From positions 1-64,000 of the forward strand of contig OMYS01000001.1 of assembly GCA_900315305.1 (NCBI GenBank): a stretch of 64,000 bases of DNA, given 5' to 3'. Positions 44,983 through 53,920 of the stretch are shown piece by piece; the first letter of the stretch is position 1, and each line of letters starts with the position of its first letter. The DNA comes from an uncultured Eubacteriales bacterium. Lineage in GTDB: Bacteria; Bacillota; Clostridia; Lachnospirales; Lachnospiraceae. The notes beneath the pieces were generated by a model. It was not told the DNA's origin, made no database searches, and saw only the letters and a list, made by a program, of their open reading frames with translations. Position numbers and translations under genes: made by a program.

Positions 44983-46542
44983 TCAGACTACGTTCACCCG
45001 GTCCTCTCTCCGGAAGATGCGGGCGCAGACGAGCGCGCCGAGCGTCAGAAGCAGCAGCTCCCAAGCGGCGGCCATGTACTCATTGTGACTGATGAACGGA
45101 ATGTACGACGCGACGCAGGCATAGACATTATTCGTGATGTGAGCCGTGATATTGGCCTTCATGGAGCCGTAGTGCTCATAGATCAGCGCGAGCACGATGC
45201 CAAAGAGCGCCGTGAACACACCCTGCGTCAGATTTCCATGCGAAATTCCGAAGAGCACGCCGCTTAAGACTGCAGCCCAGTACACGCCGAGGTAATCCCG
45301 GATTCTCCGGTAAATGAGCCCCCGGTAAATAAGCTCCTCGCAGATCGGGCCGATGATACCGACCACAACGATCTGGACAGCGAGGTTCGGCGCCGCAAGC
45401 GCCTCATCGACCGTCTCGTAGGCGCTGTCCTCAAACGGAATGAGAACGCTCGTCAGCATGTTAAGCAGCGTCGCCGTGCCGAGCGTGAAGACAATGACCA
45501 TCGCAATTTCCTTCGCGCCGTATCTGCGCTTTGCCGGAATCCGGATATCCGGAATGTATGCGCGCCTCGTCCGCTCATCCGCTTTAAAAAAGAGATACGC
45601 AACCGGGATGAGCGCCGCATCGGCAACCCCCGTCATAATGACGGTCATGCTGTCCGAATTAAGGAAATTGGCAACCGCCGCCGAGCCTGTCACGCGCCAG
45701 ATGACCTCAAGAATCAGCATAAAGAGAAGGCCGATCCCGTTGAGGCCCACAACCGCGAGCAGAAGCGGGTAGACGGCCCTCCAGACGCGAAACAGGGCGG
45801 AGCCGTCCTGCGGAATGGAATAGCCAGTCTTCCGCAGGTCGCGCATTTTCCTGCTGCTCTCCTCACGGCGCGCCCTGCTCTCCGCGAGCGCCTGTCCGAC
45901 AAGGACATTCCTCAGCTCAAGCGGGGAGTCGACGACGCACTCCGGCCACGCCTCCTCGAGCTCTCTCCGGCTCCCGTAGCCATATGTCACGCCGATCGAG
46001 GCGATCCCGTTCTTTTTTGCCCCCTCGATGTCATAGTACCGGTCACCGATCATCACAACCTCGGAGCGCAGGTCCTGCATGCCGAGGACAGAGAGCGCCG
46101 CTCCGATGACCTCGGACTTCTCCGTGCGCTCGCCGTTCATTTCCGCGCCGACGACCGCCGTGAAATACTGATCGATCCCGAAATACTGAAGAATCCGGCG
46201 GCAGTAGACGGTCGGCTTTGAGGACGCGAGCGCCAGCGTGAAATGGCGCCTGTCGAGCTCCTCAAGAAGCTCACGAATCCCGCCATAGAGGCTGTTCTCA
46301 TAGATACCCGTCACCTCATAGCGCTCGCGGTAGAGCGCGACAGCCCGGTCGGCCTCCGCGTCCGTAAGCCCCTCAAAGCGCATGAATGACTCCTTGAGCG
46401 GAGGTCCGACAAAGCAGGTGAGATCGCTCAGGGCGATGTCACGGTCCCAGCCCTTCTTCATCGCGTACTGCACGCATTTCGTGATCCCCTCCCCGGAGGC
46501 CGTCAGTGTTCCGTCGAGATCAAATAAGACTGTATTCCACAT
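44983..46542 (-). CDS. Fusion: HAD phosphatase plus CPBP intramembrane protease
   Basis: 519 residues in one uninterrupted frame. Residues 1-215 form a phosphoglycolate-phosphatase-like HAD domain: nucleophile DLDGT (Asp8, Asp10), ALASSKP, and MIGDRYYDIEGAKKNGI. Residues 250-510 form a membrane domain of the CPBP (CAAX protease, Abi) family, with the metal motifs EELIYR (402-407), FGISH (431-435) and HITNN (468-472) all intact. The HAD part faces the cytoplasm. A link of about 30 charged residues joins them. I know of no fixed function for such a pair. Starts at MWNTVLFDLDG; 25 nt downstream of argS. Confidence 0.88.
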   Translation of the reverse strand: MWNTVLFDLDGTLTASGEGITKCVQYAMKKGWDRDIALSDLTCFVGPPLKESFMRFEGLTDAEADRAVALYRERYEVTGIYENSLYGGIRELLEELDRRHFTLALASSKPTVYCRRILQYFGIDQYFTAVVGAEMNGERTEKSEVIGAALSVLGMQDLRSEVVMIGDRYYDIEGAKKNGIASIGVTYGYGSRRELEEAWPECVVDSPLELRNVLVGQALAESRARREESSRKMRDLRKTGYSIPQDGSALFRVWRAVYPLLLAVVGLNGIGLLFMLILEVIWRVTGSAAVANFLNSDSMTVIMTGVADAALIPVAYLFFKADERTRRAYIPDIRIPAKRRYGAKEIAMVIVFTLGTATLLNMLTSVLIPFEDSAYETVDEALAAPNLAVQIVVVGIIGPICEELIYRGLIYRRIRDYLGVYWAAVLSGVLFGISHGNLTQGVFTALFGIVLALIYEHYGSMKANITAHITNNVYACVASYIPFISHNEYMAAAWELLLLTLGALVCARIFRREDRVNVV

Positions 46543-46567
46543 TCCGATACGCGTTCCTCCTTACATG

Positions 46568-48337
46568 TCACATATGGTCCGGCGCGGAGAATCCGAGAAG
46601 ATTGATGCTGGTCTCAAGCACTCTCTCCGTGAGGCGGAGCAGAGACAAATAGCTTCTGCGCTTTTCGTCATTTTCCTCCGCGAGGATCTTCGTCTCATGG
46701 TAGGCGCGGTTAAAGTCATTCGAGAGCTGGTAAATGTACGCACAGATCTTGTGCGGTGCGAGCTCCCGTCTCGCATCCCCGATCGCAGCGCCAAAGCCGG
46801 AAATATCGAGCATCAGGGCCTTGCCGGCCTCTCCGTCAGCAGGCAGAAGGGCACAGCCCTCCGCGGCCGCGCGGTCCTCCTCCGACGCCTTCGCGAGGAT
46901 CGACTTGATGCGGACGATCGTATAGAGAATGTACGGACCCGTATTTCCCTCGAAGGACGTGAATTTATCGACATCGAACACGTAGTCCTTGGACGCCTGG
47001 TTCGAGAGGTCGCCGTACTTGACAGCCGCCAGCGAGACGATCTTCGCCGTCTCATCCGCGTCCTCGCTGCGGACGTTCCGGTTGTCCGCGATTTTCTTCT
47101 TCATCTCGGCCTCGATGTCATCGAGAAGGATCTCAAGGCGCATGACGCCGCCCTCTCTCGTCTTGAACGGCTTGCCGTCCTTTCCGTTCATCGTGCCGAA
47201 GCCGATATAGTCGAGCTCGGTGTCCTTATCGACATAGCCGGCGATTCTCGATACGCGGAAGAACTGCGTGTAGTGGAGCGCCTGCCGCTTGTCTGCAAGG
47301 TAAATCATCGCGTCCGGATGGTAATTCCGCATCCGGTCGACAACGGTCGCGAGGTCCGTCGTCGCGTAGAGCGAGGAGCCGTCCGACTTCTGGATGAGGC
47401 ACGGCGGCACCTCCTTCTTGTCCGTCGGCTCCGTGACATCGACGATGAGGGCACCCTGGTCCTCGTGCGCGATGCCGCGCTTCTTCAGGTCATCGATCAT
47501 CCACGGAATGATCGGCTGTGCGTCCGACTCCGCCTTCCAGAGATCAAAATGAACGTCGAGCCGCTCATAGTTGCGCTTCAGGTCCGCAACTGAGATCTTC
47601 ATGATCTGTCTCCAGAGGGCCATGTAGCCCTTCCGGCCGAGCTGCAGCTCCTTCGTCGCCTCGAGCGCCTCAGCCCGGTACGCCTCGTCCTCCTTAGATT
47701 TTGCTGATGCGGTCGGATAGATCTTCTCGAGCTCGGAGATTGTGAACGGTGCCTCCTCCGGAAAGCTCTCCGCATTCTCGTCAAAATACGGAAGGTCCGG
47801 CTGCTCGTGTCTCAGCTCTGTGATGATGAGGCCCATCTGAAGGCCCCAGTCGCCGAGATGGACGTCGCCAAGCACCTCATTTCCTGTCGCCCGGCAGATC
47901 CTCTTGATGCTCTCGCCGATGACCGCACTGCGCAGGTGGCCGACGTGGAGAGGCTTTGCGACATTCGGTCCGCCGTAGTCGACGATGATCTTCTTCGGCT
48001 TCTCCTCCTGCGGAATCGACAGATGCGGATCAGCTGCGACCATTTTCAGATAGTCCGCGAGAAAGTCATTTTTCACACGGAGATTGATAAAGCCAGGCTT
48101 CATGACAGCGGCCGTGAACACGAACTCGCTGTGCTTCTCACAGACTGCCGCGACATCACCCGCGATCAGAAACGGTGCCTTGTGGTAGAGCTTTGCGCCG
48201 GCCATCGCGCCGTTGCACTGATACTCGGCGAGGTCCGGTCTGTCTGACGTGCGGACTCTGCCGAGATCCTTGTCATAGCCTGCCTCGGCAAATGCGGAGC
48301 CCAGCTGCTCCGACATAATTTCAATAGTTGTCTTCAT
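46568..48337 (-). CDS. argS: Arginyl-tRNA synthetase
   Basis: Class Ia synthetase, 589 residues. N-terminal Add-1 domain, HIGH motif as HVGH (NVAKPLHVGHLRSAVIG), Rossmann core and the DALR anticodon-binding domain with family ending SINLLGFSAPDHM. Start at 48337 with GAGGT 7 nt upstream; a longer frame reaches 48466 over the neighbouring gene and is not used. Lies 5 nt downstream of the Card1-like gene, so the two are almost certainly one transcript. Confidence 0.95.
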   Translation of the reverse strand: MKTTIEIMSEQLGSAFAEAGYDKDLGRVRTSDRPDLAEYQCNGAMAGAKLYHKAPFLIAGDVAAVCEKHSEFVFTAAVMKPGFINLRVKNDFLADYLKMVAADPHLSIPQEEKPKKIIVDYGGPNVAKPLHVGHLRSAVIGESIKRICRATGNEVLGDVHLGDWGLQMGLIITELRHEQPDLPYFDENAESFPEEAPFTISELEKIYPTASAKSKEDEAYRAEALEATKELQLGRKGYMALWRQIMKISVADLKRNYERLDVHFDLWKAESDAQPIIPWMIDDLKKRGIAHEDQGALIVDVTEPTDKKEVPPCLIQKSDGSSLYATTDLATVVDRMRNYHPDAMIYLADKRQALHYTQFFRVSRIAGYVDKDTELDYIGFGTMNGKDGKPFKTREGGVMRLEILLDDIEAEMKKKIADNRNVRSEDADETAKIVSLAAVKYGDLSNQASKDYVFDVDKFTSFEGNTGPYILYTIVRIKSILAKASEEDRAAAEGCALLPADGEAGKALMLDISGFGAAIGDARRELAPHKICAYIYQLSNDFNRAYHETKILAEENDEKRRSYLSLLRLTERVLETSINLLGFSAPDHM

Positions 48338-48342
48338 AGCAA

Positions 48343-49512
48343 TTACCTCAGTTCTAGTTGATCGGAGAGCTCCGCGAGCGGATACGTCTCCATATTCAGC
48401 ATGTTTGCTGCGCGCGCGGCGCCCTCCGGTATCTTTCCGCCCGAGAAGGCCGCAATCCGGCGGCACGGATCCGGGAAGATGTCCCGCATGTCCTCATACG
48501 CCGAGAAGATGTCGGCGTCGTCCGCGCCCCCGCCGAAGCAGGAGACGATGACCGGAAGGCAGCCGGCGATCCCCGCCGCGTATCTCCCGTCCATCAGCAT
48601 CAGATCATGATAGGCGGCCGTGCGGCGCGCATTTCTAATGTATGCCATCGCAAGGAAGGCGACATAGGTGCCGATCTTCCGGATATCGAGAAGCAGACGG
48701 ATGACGGACGGCGAGGCAAATGTCACGCTCACGACCCCGTTTTTCTTCGATAGCGCCGTGATCAAGCCGCTCTGGTTCAGGTCCTCGAGCGCGTCGCCCG
48801 GGATGGCGAATTCCTTCTCATCAAACACATAGGAGATCTTTTCCGACCGCAGCGCAGTCTCTCCGTTTCTGCCCGATTCAGAGGCAAACATGAGCCGCAT
48901 CCGGTCGGATACCTCGGCCCAGAAATCAGGTCTCCCTCCGAAAAATGAATACAGCGTCCGGATCGCCCGGACGGTCGGCCGCGTCAGGTCCTTCCGGCTC
49001 CAGACCCTTCTTTCCTCCTCCGGCGGAACCTGAAAATCCGTCCCGAAGTTCAGGAACCGGATTTCCGAATATGTCAGAGACGGAAATGGCAGGTGCCGGA
49101 GGCGGTCCGCATTTTTCTGATGCAGGAAGCGCCTCTTTTCGATGCTGAAATCCATGAGCGGAATGCCTGCGAACAGCTTGTTGCTCATCACCGCGCTGAG
49201 CGCAAACGCCTCCGTGTGATCCGCGTCCGTGATGTCGATCACGGGCTTAAGGACGATGTGTCGGTCCAGCAGCGTCATGAGCGTCTTTTCCATGGCCGGC
49301 TCATCGCCGGGCGTCAGTTCGACCGCCTCCGCGACGGCCGTCACGAGGTTCCGCCTGCTGAAGAACCGGTTGTACTGCATTCTCTGCTTGTCCGTAAGAA
49401 AATGTCCGTAGCCGACAAAGATCAGAAGCTCCGGGGCCATGGCGATGCCTCCGATGACATTGCTGACCGGAGAGCTGCCTATGAATTTAATCAGTACCGA
49501 TGAAACCGGCAT
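48343..49512 (-). CDS. Card1-like (DUF1887) protein: CARF-type sensor with degenerate nuclease
   Basis: 389 residues. Residues 1-135 resemble the CARF domain of DUF1887 proteins: hydrophobic start VLIKFIGSSPVSNVIGGIAM, PELLIFVGYG, then VIDITDADHT where relatives have FDITGG. A helical/winged region follows (about 170-270). The C-terminus aligns with the PD-(D/E)xK nuclease: GTYVAFLAMAY, YHD (301-303) and VIVSCFGGG (322-329). Active members have an acidic residue before the Asp and SCK/ECK; here Phe326 replaces the Lys and Ala285 the helical Glu, so cleavage is unlikely. There is no CRISPR array or cas gene in the window. Start ATG 49512 follows GAGGAGG. Assigned by pattern, not search. Confidence 0.6.
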   Translation of the reverse strand: MPVSSVLIKFIGSSPVSNVIGGIAMAPELLIFVGYGHFLTDKQRMQYNRFFSRRNLVTAVAEAVELTPGDEPAMEKTLMTLLDRHIVLKPVIDITDADHTEAFALSAVMSNKLFAGIPLMDFSIEKRRFLHQKNADRLRHLPFPSLTYSEIRFLNFGTDFQVPPEEERRVWSRKDLTRPTVRAIRTLYSFFGGRPDFWAEVSDRMRLMFASESGRNGETALRSEKISYVFDEKEFAIPGDALEDLNQSGLITALSKKNGVVSVTFASPSVIRLLLDIRKIGTYVAFLAMAYIRNARRTAAYHDLMLMDGRYAAGIAGCLPVIVSCFGGGADDADIFSAYEDMRDIFPDPCRRIAAFSGGKIPEGAARAANMLNMETYPLAELSDQLELR

Positions 49513-49553
49513 GCTGCCTCCTCTCACTTGTGTGCTTCATTCTGAATGTTCGT

Positions 49554-49583
49554 GACCGGTATATATCCGGAAGCTCATCTCGT
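49554..49583 (-). repeat. metA 3'-end repeat, copy 3
   Basis: 24 of 30 bases equal the metA end at 49686-49715. In frame on the minus strand it reads DELPDIYRS, against DELPDTYRS at the end of MetA. Confidence 0.65.
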
Positions 49584-49624
49584 CCCTCGCAAGCGTCCAT
49601 CCGGATGTTTGCGGCTATTCATGG

Positions 49625-49653
49625 TCTGTTCGTAGCCGGAATTTCATCCTCCC
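49625..49653 (-). repeat. metA 3'-end repeat, copy 2 (diverged)
   Basis: The minus strand reads GRLWEDEIPATNRP and a stop, a weaker likeness of the MetA tail PWGDELPDTYRS. It lies between metA and copy 3. Confidence 0.45.
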
Positions 49654-49681
49654 ATAAACGGCCGAAAGCTCTCGGGATCAT

Positions 49682-50632
49682 TTATGACCGGTATGTGTCC
49701 GGGAGCTCGTCTCCCCACGGCGTTCCGTCGAGATTAAAGGGCGTCGACTGGTAGACATAGTAGTTCAGCCAGTTCGTGTAGAGATTGTTCGCGACCGATC
49801 TCCAGGTGAGAATCGGCCGTTTTCCCGGGTCATCATCCGGGAAATAGTGCTTCGGGAGCGCCGTGTCGAGTCCTTTGCGCCTGTCACGCTCATACTCGCG
49901 CCGAAGCTGCATGCGGTCGTATTCCGGGTGACCCATCACAAAAATCTTTCTTCCGTTCTCCGCCATGCACAGCGCGACGCCCGCCTCGTCCGACTGGGCG
50001 AGAATCGTGATGTCGTCGCAGCGGATGATATCGCGCGCCGCGACCTCCGTGTAGCGCGAGTGCGGCATATAGAAGACATCGTCAAAGCCGCGGAGAAGCG
50101 GGACCTTCCGGTTGTAGACCTTGTGGTAGAAAATGCCGAAGAGCTTCTCCTTCAGCAGATGCTTCTCGAAGCCATAGTAATGGTACATCGCCGCCTGTGC
50201 TCCCCAGCAGAGGAACAGCGTCGACGTCACATGCGTGTTGCACCACGAGAAGACGCCCTCGAGCTCGTTCCAGTAGTCGACCTGCTCAAAGGGGAGCAGC
50301 TCGACGGGCGCGCCGGTGACGATCATGCCGTCAAAATAGCGGCCGCGAATGTCATCAAACGGCTCATAGAACGTGTCGAGATGGCTCTTTGACGTGTGCT
50401 TCGACTTGTGCGTCGACATGCGCATGAAGGTCACATCGATCTGCAGCGGCGTGTTGGACAGCTCGCGCAGGATCTGCAGCTCCGTGTCCTCCTTGAGCGG
50501 CATCAGATTGAGAATGCAGATCTGGATCGGCCGGATGTCCTGGTGCACGGCCCGGCTCTCGTCCATGACAAAGATATTCTCTCTCTCGAGAATTTCCTTG
50601 ACCGGAATATTGTCTGGTATCTTTACAGGCAT
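49682..50632 (-). CDS. metA: Homoserine O-acyltransferase (MetA family, acetyl-type by residue 111)
   Basis: Activates homoserine for methionine synthesis; 316 residues, class I glutamine-amidotransferase-like fold. Nucleophile Cys142 is in LFLCWGAQAA, with HPE (GHPEYD) supplying the His/Glu. Residue 111 is Glu (VTGAPVELLPFE); in this family Glu111 marks acetyl-CoA users such as the Bacillus cereus enzyme, and Gly marks succinyl-CoA users such as E. coli. So O-acetylhomoserine is the expected product. AGGAG is 6 nt before the ATG. 12 nt downstream of ligA. Two partial copies of its 3' end follow it. Confidence 0.93.
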   Translation of the reverse strand: MPVKIPDNIPVKEILERENIFVMDESRAVHQDIRPIQICILNLMPLKEDTELQILRELSNTPLQIDVTFMRMSTHKSKHTSKSHLDTFYEPFDDIRGRYFDGMIVTGAPVELLPFEQVDYWNELEGVFSWCNTHVTSTLFLCWGAQAAMYHYYGFEKHLLKEKLFGIFYHKVYNRKVPLLRGFDDVFYMPHSRYTEVAARDIIRCDDITILAQSDEAGVALCMAENGRKIFVMGHPEYDRMQLRREYERDRRKGLDTALPKHYFPDDDPGKRPILTWRSVANNLYTNWLNYYVYQSTPFNLDGTPWGDELPDTYRS

Positions 50633-50644
50633 AATGTTCTCCTA

Positions 50645-52672
50645 TCAGCGCGCGGTCCTCGTCCCGTCCTCAAGTGATGCAAGGAATTCCTCCTCACTGA
50701 TGATCGGGATCCCGAGCTCCTTTGCCTTCCGGTTCTTTCCGGAAACCGACGCGATGTCGTTGTTGATCAGTGCTGTCGTCTTCTTCGACACGCTCCCCGT
50801 GACCTTTCCTCCGCGGCTCTCGATGAACGTCTTCAGCTCATTTCTGTTCTTAAAATGAGAGACGTCCCCGGTGACCACGTAGGTCTTTCCGGCAAGCTCA
50901 TCGGAGGCTTCTTCTGTGCTCTCCTCCATGCGAAGGCCGGCCTGTTTCAGACGCTCAAGAAGCTCCCGGTTTGCGTCCTCGCGGAAGTAGTCGTAAATGG
51001 CCCGCGCCGTGACCTCGCCGATGTCCGGCACCTCTGTGAGCGCCTCGATGCCTGCATTTTCCAGCGCGTCCATCGAGCCGAAGTGGTCGAGCAGTGTCTT
51101 CGCGGACGTCCGCCCTACATTCGGGACTGCAAGGCCCGTGAGCAGGCGGTACGGCTCATTCTGCTTCGACGCCTCGATCGCGGCGAGCAGCTTGTCCGTG
51201 TTCTTATCCTTGCCCGTGAGGCGCTTATCGATCAGCTCCTCACGGACGTCCTTCAGCGAGTAAATATCGCCTACATTCTTAATATAGCCGTTGTCCGTGA
51301 GCTTCTTTGCGATCTCCTCGCCGAAGCCCTTGATGTCCATGGCGTCCCGCCCGACAAAATTGATCACGTGGCGCACGAGCTGGGCCGGACATGACGGATT
51401 GACGCAGCGCATGTCGGCCGCGCCCTCCTCCCGGACAATCGGCGCCCCGCAGACCGGACAGCGGTCCGGCAGACGGAAGTTCTGCACGCCAGCCGGTCTC
51501 TTTTCGCGGACGGCGCACTTGATTTTCGGAATGATCTCGCCGGATTTATAGACAACGACCGTGTCCCCGATGCCGATGCCGAGCTCATCGATGAAATCCT
51601 GATTGTGAAGCGTCGCGCGGCTCACCGTCGTCCCGCAGAGCCGGATCGGGTCAAAGACAGCCGTCGGATTGACGCGGCCCGTCATGCCGATCGACACCTC
51701 GATGTCGCGGATGACCGTCTCCTTCTCCTCCGGCGGGTACTTGTACGCGATATGACCCGCACTGTACTTTGAGCCGGCCGGGAAGTCATTCCGGTAGGCG
51801 ATCTGGTCGATCTTGACGACCGCGCCGTCGATGTCATACCCGAGATTTCCCCGCGACTCGCCGATCGCGTCGATCGCGCTCACGATCTCATCGTCCGTCC
51901 GGCACAGCGTGCCGGGGACCGTCTTCATGCCTTCCTTTGCAAGGAGAGCAAGCCCCCTGTCCTGCGACAGGATATAGTCCGGGTTCTCCGACCGCTGCAC
52001 ATTGAAAATGAACATCGACAGGCCGCGCTTCTTTGTCTCCGCCGGATCAAGCTGCCGGAGCGTTCCCGCCGCACAGTTTCTCGGATTCGCAAATGTCTTC
52101 TTTCCGTTTAATTCCTGCTCCTCATTGACCCGCTCGAAGTCAGCGAGCTTCATATAGACCTCGCCTCTCACCTCGATCGGAAATGAGATGCCGCTGAGCT
52201 TCTGCACGACATCCGGGATCACCCGCGCGTTGACCGTGACGTCCTCGCCGATGTAGCCGTCCCCTCGCGTCTCAGCAAGGACCATCTCCCCGTTCTCGTA
52301 GCGGATGCTCATCGAGAGGCCGTCAATCTTGTGCTCAACGCGGAAGAGCGCGTCGGGATGAAGCTCCCGCACGCCGTGGACCCACTCGAGAACCTCCTCC
52401 TTCGTGAAGACATCCTGAATCGAGAGCATCGGCACGTCGTGCTCAACCGTGACGCCGTTTTCCCGCCTTATGGGAGCACCCGCCCTCTGCGTCGGCGAAT
52501 CGGGCATCCTCCATTCGGGGTGCGCCTTCTCAGCCGCCTTGAGGCGGAGCATCAGCTGGTCGTACTCGTAGTCGGTGATCTCCGGGACCGCCGCCTCATA
52601 TGCCTCGTTGTAATGTTTTACTTCTGCGACGAGCGCCTTGTATTCATTTTCTGATGTTACTTCTGCCGCCAT
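50645..52672 (-). CDS. ligA: NAD-dependent DNA ligase
   Basis: Seals nicks in replication and repair. 675 residues: Ia domain with the NAD pocket (YDQLMLRLKAAEKAHPEW), adenylation domain with KIDG (Lys115), OB fold, four-Cys zinc finger (CPVCGAPI ... CVNPSCPAQ), HhH domains and a C-terminal BRCT domain. ATG at 52672 lies 28 bp inside the upstream gene; AGAGG is about 8 nt before it. The open frame continues 137 codons upstream but only as a shadow of the RluF-like tail. Confidence 0.95.
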   Translation of the reverse strand: MAAEVTSENEYKALVAEVKHYNEAYEAAVPEITDYEYDQLMLRLKAAEKAHPEWRMPDSPTQRAGAPIRRENGVTVEHDVPMLSIQDVFTKEEVLEWVHGVRELHPDALFRVEHKIDGLSMSIRYENGEMVLAETRGDGYIGEDVTVNARVIPDVVQKLSGISFPIEVRGEVYMKLADFERVNEEQELNGKKTFANPRNCAAGTLRQLDPAETKKRGLSMFIFNVQRSENPDYILSQDRGLALLAKEGMKTVPGTLCRTDDEIVSAIDAIGESRGNLGYDIDGAVVKIDQIAYRNDFPAGSKYSAGHIAYKYPPEEKETVIRDIEVSIGMTGRVNPTAVFDPIRLCGTTVSRATLHNQDFIDELGIGIGDTVVVYKSGEIIPKIKCAVREKRPAGVQNFRLPDRCPVCGAPIVREEGAADMRCVNPSCPAQLVRHVINFVGRDAMDIKGFGEEIAKKLTDNGYIKNVGDIYSLKDVREELIDKRLTGKDKNTDKLLAAIEASKQNEPYRLLTGLAVPNVGRTSAKTLLDHFGSMDALENAGIEALTEVPDIGEVTARAIYDYFREDANRELLERLKQAGLRMEESTEEASDELAGKTYVVTGDVSHFKNRNELKTFIESRGGKVTGSVSKKTTALINNDIASVSGKNRKAKELGIPIISEEEFLASLEDGTRTAR

Positions 52673-53870
52673 TGGAACCGCCTCTCCGTTCGCCGCCGTT
52701 TCTCTTTCTTCCCTCTTCCAGGCGCTTCCGGCTCCCGAAGGAGGATTTCTTCTTTTCGGAATAAGCTCCCGCGCTCTTTCCCCAGCCGTGAGACGCGCTG
52801 CTCTTTCCGCGAGGCTCAAAGCTGCCGCCGCGGCGCCTGCTGTCGTCTGACGCATGCGTGTGCTTCTGACGCGAGTCGTAACTGCCTCCCTGGCGCTTAT
52901 CGTCCGTATGCTGACGCTTCGGGCGATCCTCATGGGTGCCGCCGCGCCGCCTGTCCCCGGACGTGTGCGGCCGGCCGCTGTGTCCGCCGCGGCCTTCCTC
53001 AGACGTGTGAAGCTTTTCACCGCGGCCTCCGAGATACATTCCCGTCCGCGTGCTCTTCTCCGGCCTCTCGAGGTCGTGCTCAAGCTCCGCGACCTCCGTC
53101 CGCGTGAGGAACCGGTACTCGCCCTGCTTCAGGTCTCCGAGCGTAAGGTTCATGATCCGGACGCGCCGGATCGCGTTCACGCCGTAGCCGAGCGCGCGGC
53201 ACATGCGGCGGATCTGCCGGTTGTACCCCTGCGTGAGCACAATGGAGAACTTTTTTTCTCCGAGCTGGCGCACGTAGCAGGGACGAGTCGTGACAAACAG
53301 CCCCTTCGTCTCTTTTCCGCCGCTCTTCTTCTCCGCCTCGCGGATGGACGCGTCGTCGTCGAGCAGAATCTTCACGCCGCCGGCCATCTTCTCCAGAAAG
53401 TCCTGCGTGACCAGCTTGTTGACGCTCACGACATATTCCTTCTCGTGGCGGTTGCCCGCGCGCATCACGCGGTCAATCAGATCGCCGTCATTTGTGAGGA
53501 TCAGAAGGCCCTCTGAGTCCTTGTCGAGGCGGCCCGCGTATGTCACACGCTTATCAAAGCCGATCGCGTCGATAACATTGTCCTCGACAGACGGATCCGC
53601 CGTGCAGATGACGCCCGCCGGCTTGTTGTACATGAGATAGACGCGCTCCGCCTCCTTGTGCGGGAGAGGCTCTCCGTTCACATAAACGGTGTCGTTCGGG
53701 AAGACGCGGTCCCCGAGAGACGCGCGCCTCGGCTCATTTTCTGCCTCGCCCTTTCTTGCCTTCCGTCTGATCTGTACTCTTCCCTCTTCAATCAGACGGT
53801 CCGCCTCACGCCTTGAGCATACGCCCGCATCCGCGATGAATTTGTTGAGACGCTTGCCTTCATTTTCCAT
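52644..53870 (-). CDS. RluF-like 23S rRNA pseudouridine synthase with a long basic tail
   Basis: 408 residues. S4 domain (about 1-65, RLNKFIADAGVCSRREADRLIEEG), then the RsuA-type catalytic domain with Asp in YAGRLDKDSEGLLILTNDGDLI and the RNA-binding QGYNRQIRRMC. The AGNRHEKEY stretch resembles RluF, which modifies U2604. The last 140 or so residues are Arg/Gly/His/Ser-rich and low complexity (RRGGSFEPRG, RKRNGGERRGG), longer than the basic tail of E. coli RluF. Start at 53870 with GAGGA 7-8 nt upstream. Its 3' end overlaps ligA by 29 bp. Confidence 0.85.
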   Translation of the reverse strand: MENEGKRLNKFIADAGVCSRREADRLIEEGRVQIRRKARKGEAENEPRRASLGDRVFPNDTVYVNGEPLPHKEAERVYLMYNKPAGVICTADPSVEDNVIDAIGFDKRVTYAGRLDKDSEGLLILTNDGDLIDRVMRAGNRHEKEYVVSVNKLVTQDFLEKMAGGVKILLDDDASIREAEKKSGGKETKGLFVTTRPCYVRQLGEKKFSIVLTQGYNRQIRRMCRALGYGVNAIRRVRIMNLTLGDLKQGEYRFLTRTEVAELEHDLERPEKSTRTGMYLGGRGEKLHTSEEGRGGHSGRPHTSGDRRRGGTHEDRPKRQHTDDKRQGGSYDSRQKHTHASDDSRRRGGSFEPRGKSSASHGWGKSAGAYSEKKKSSFGSRKRLEEGRKRNGGERRGGSNGGRSNIRK

Positions 53871-53920
53871 GACTTTCCTCTTTCTGCCGTCAGCCGGCAT
53901 GAAGCCGGCCGCAGGGCTTA

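Noticed and set aside
48343-49512. Reading the Card1-like gene as evidence for a CRISPR-Cas locus
   Set aside because: No cas genes or arrays are visible in the 64 kb, and the neighbours are argS and metA.
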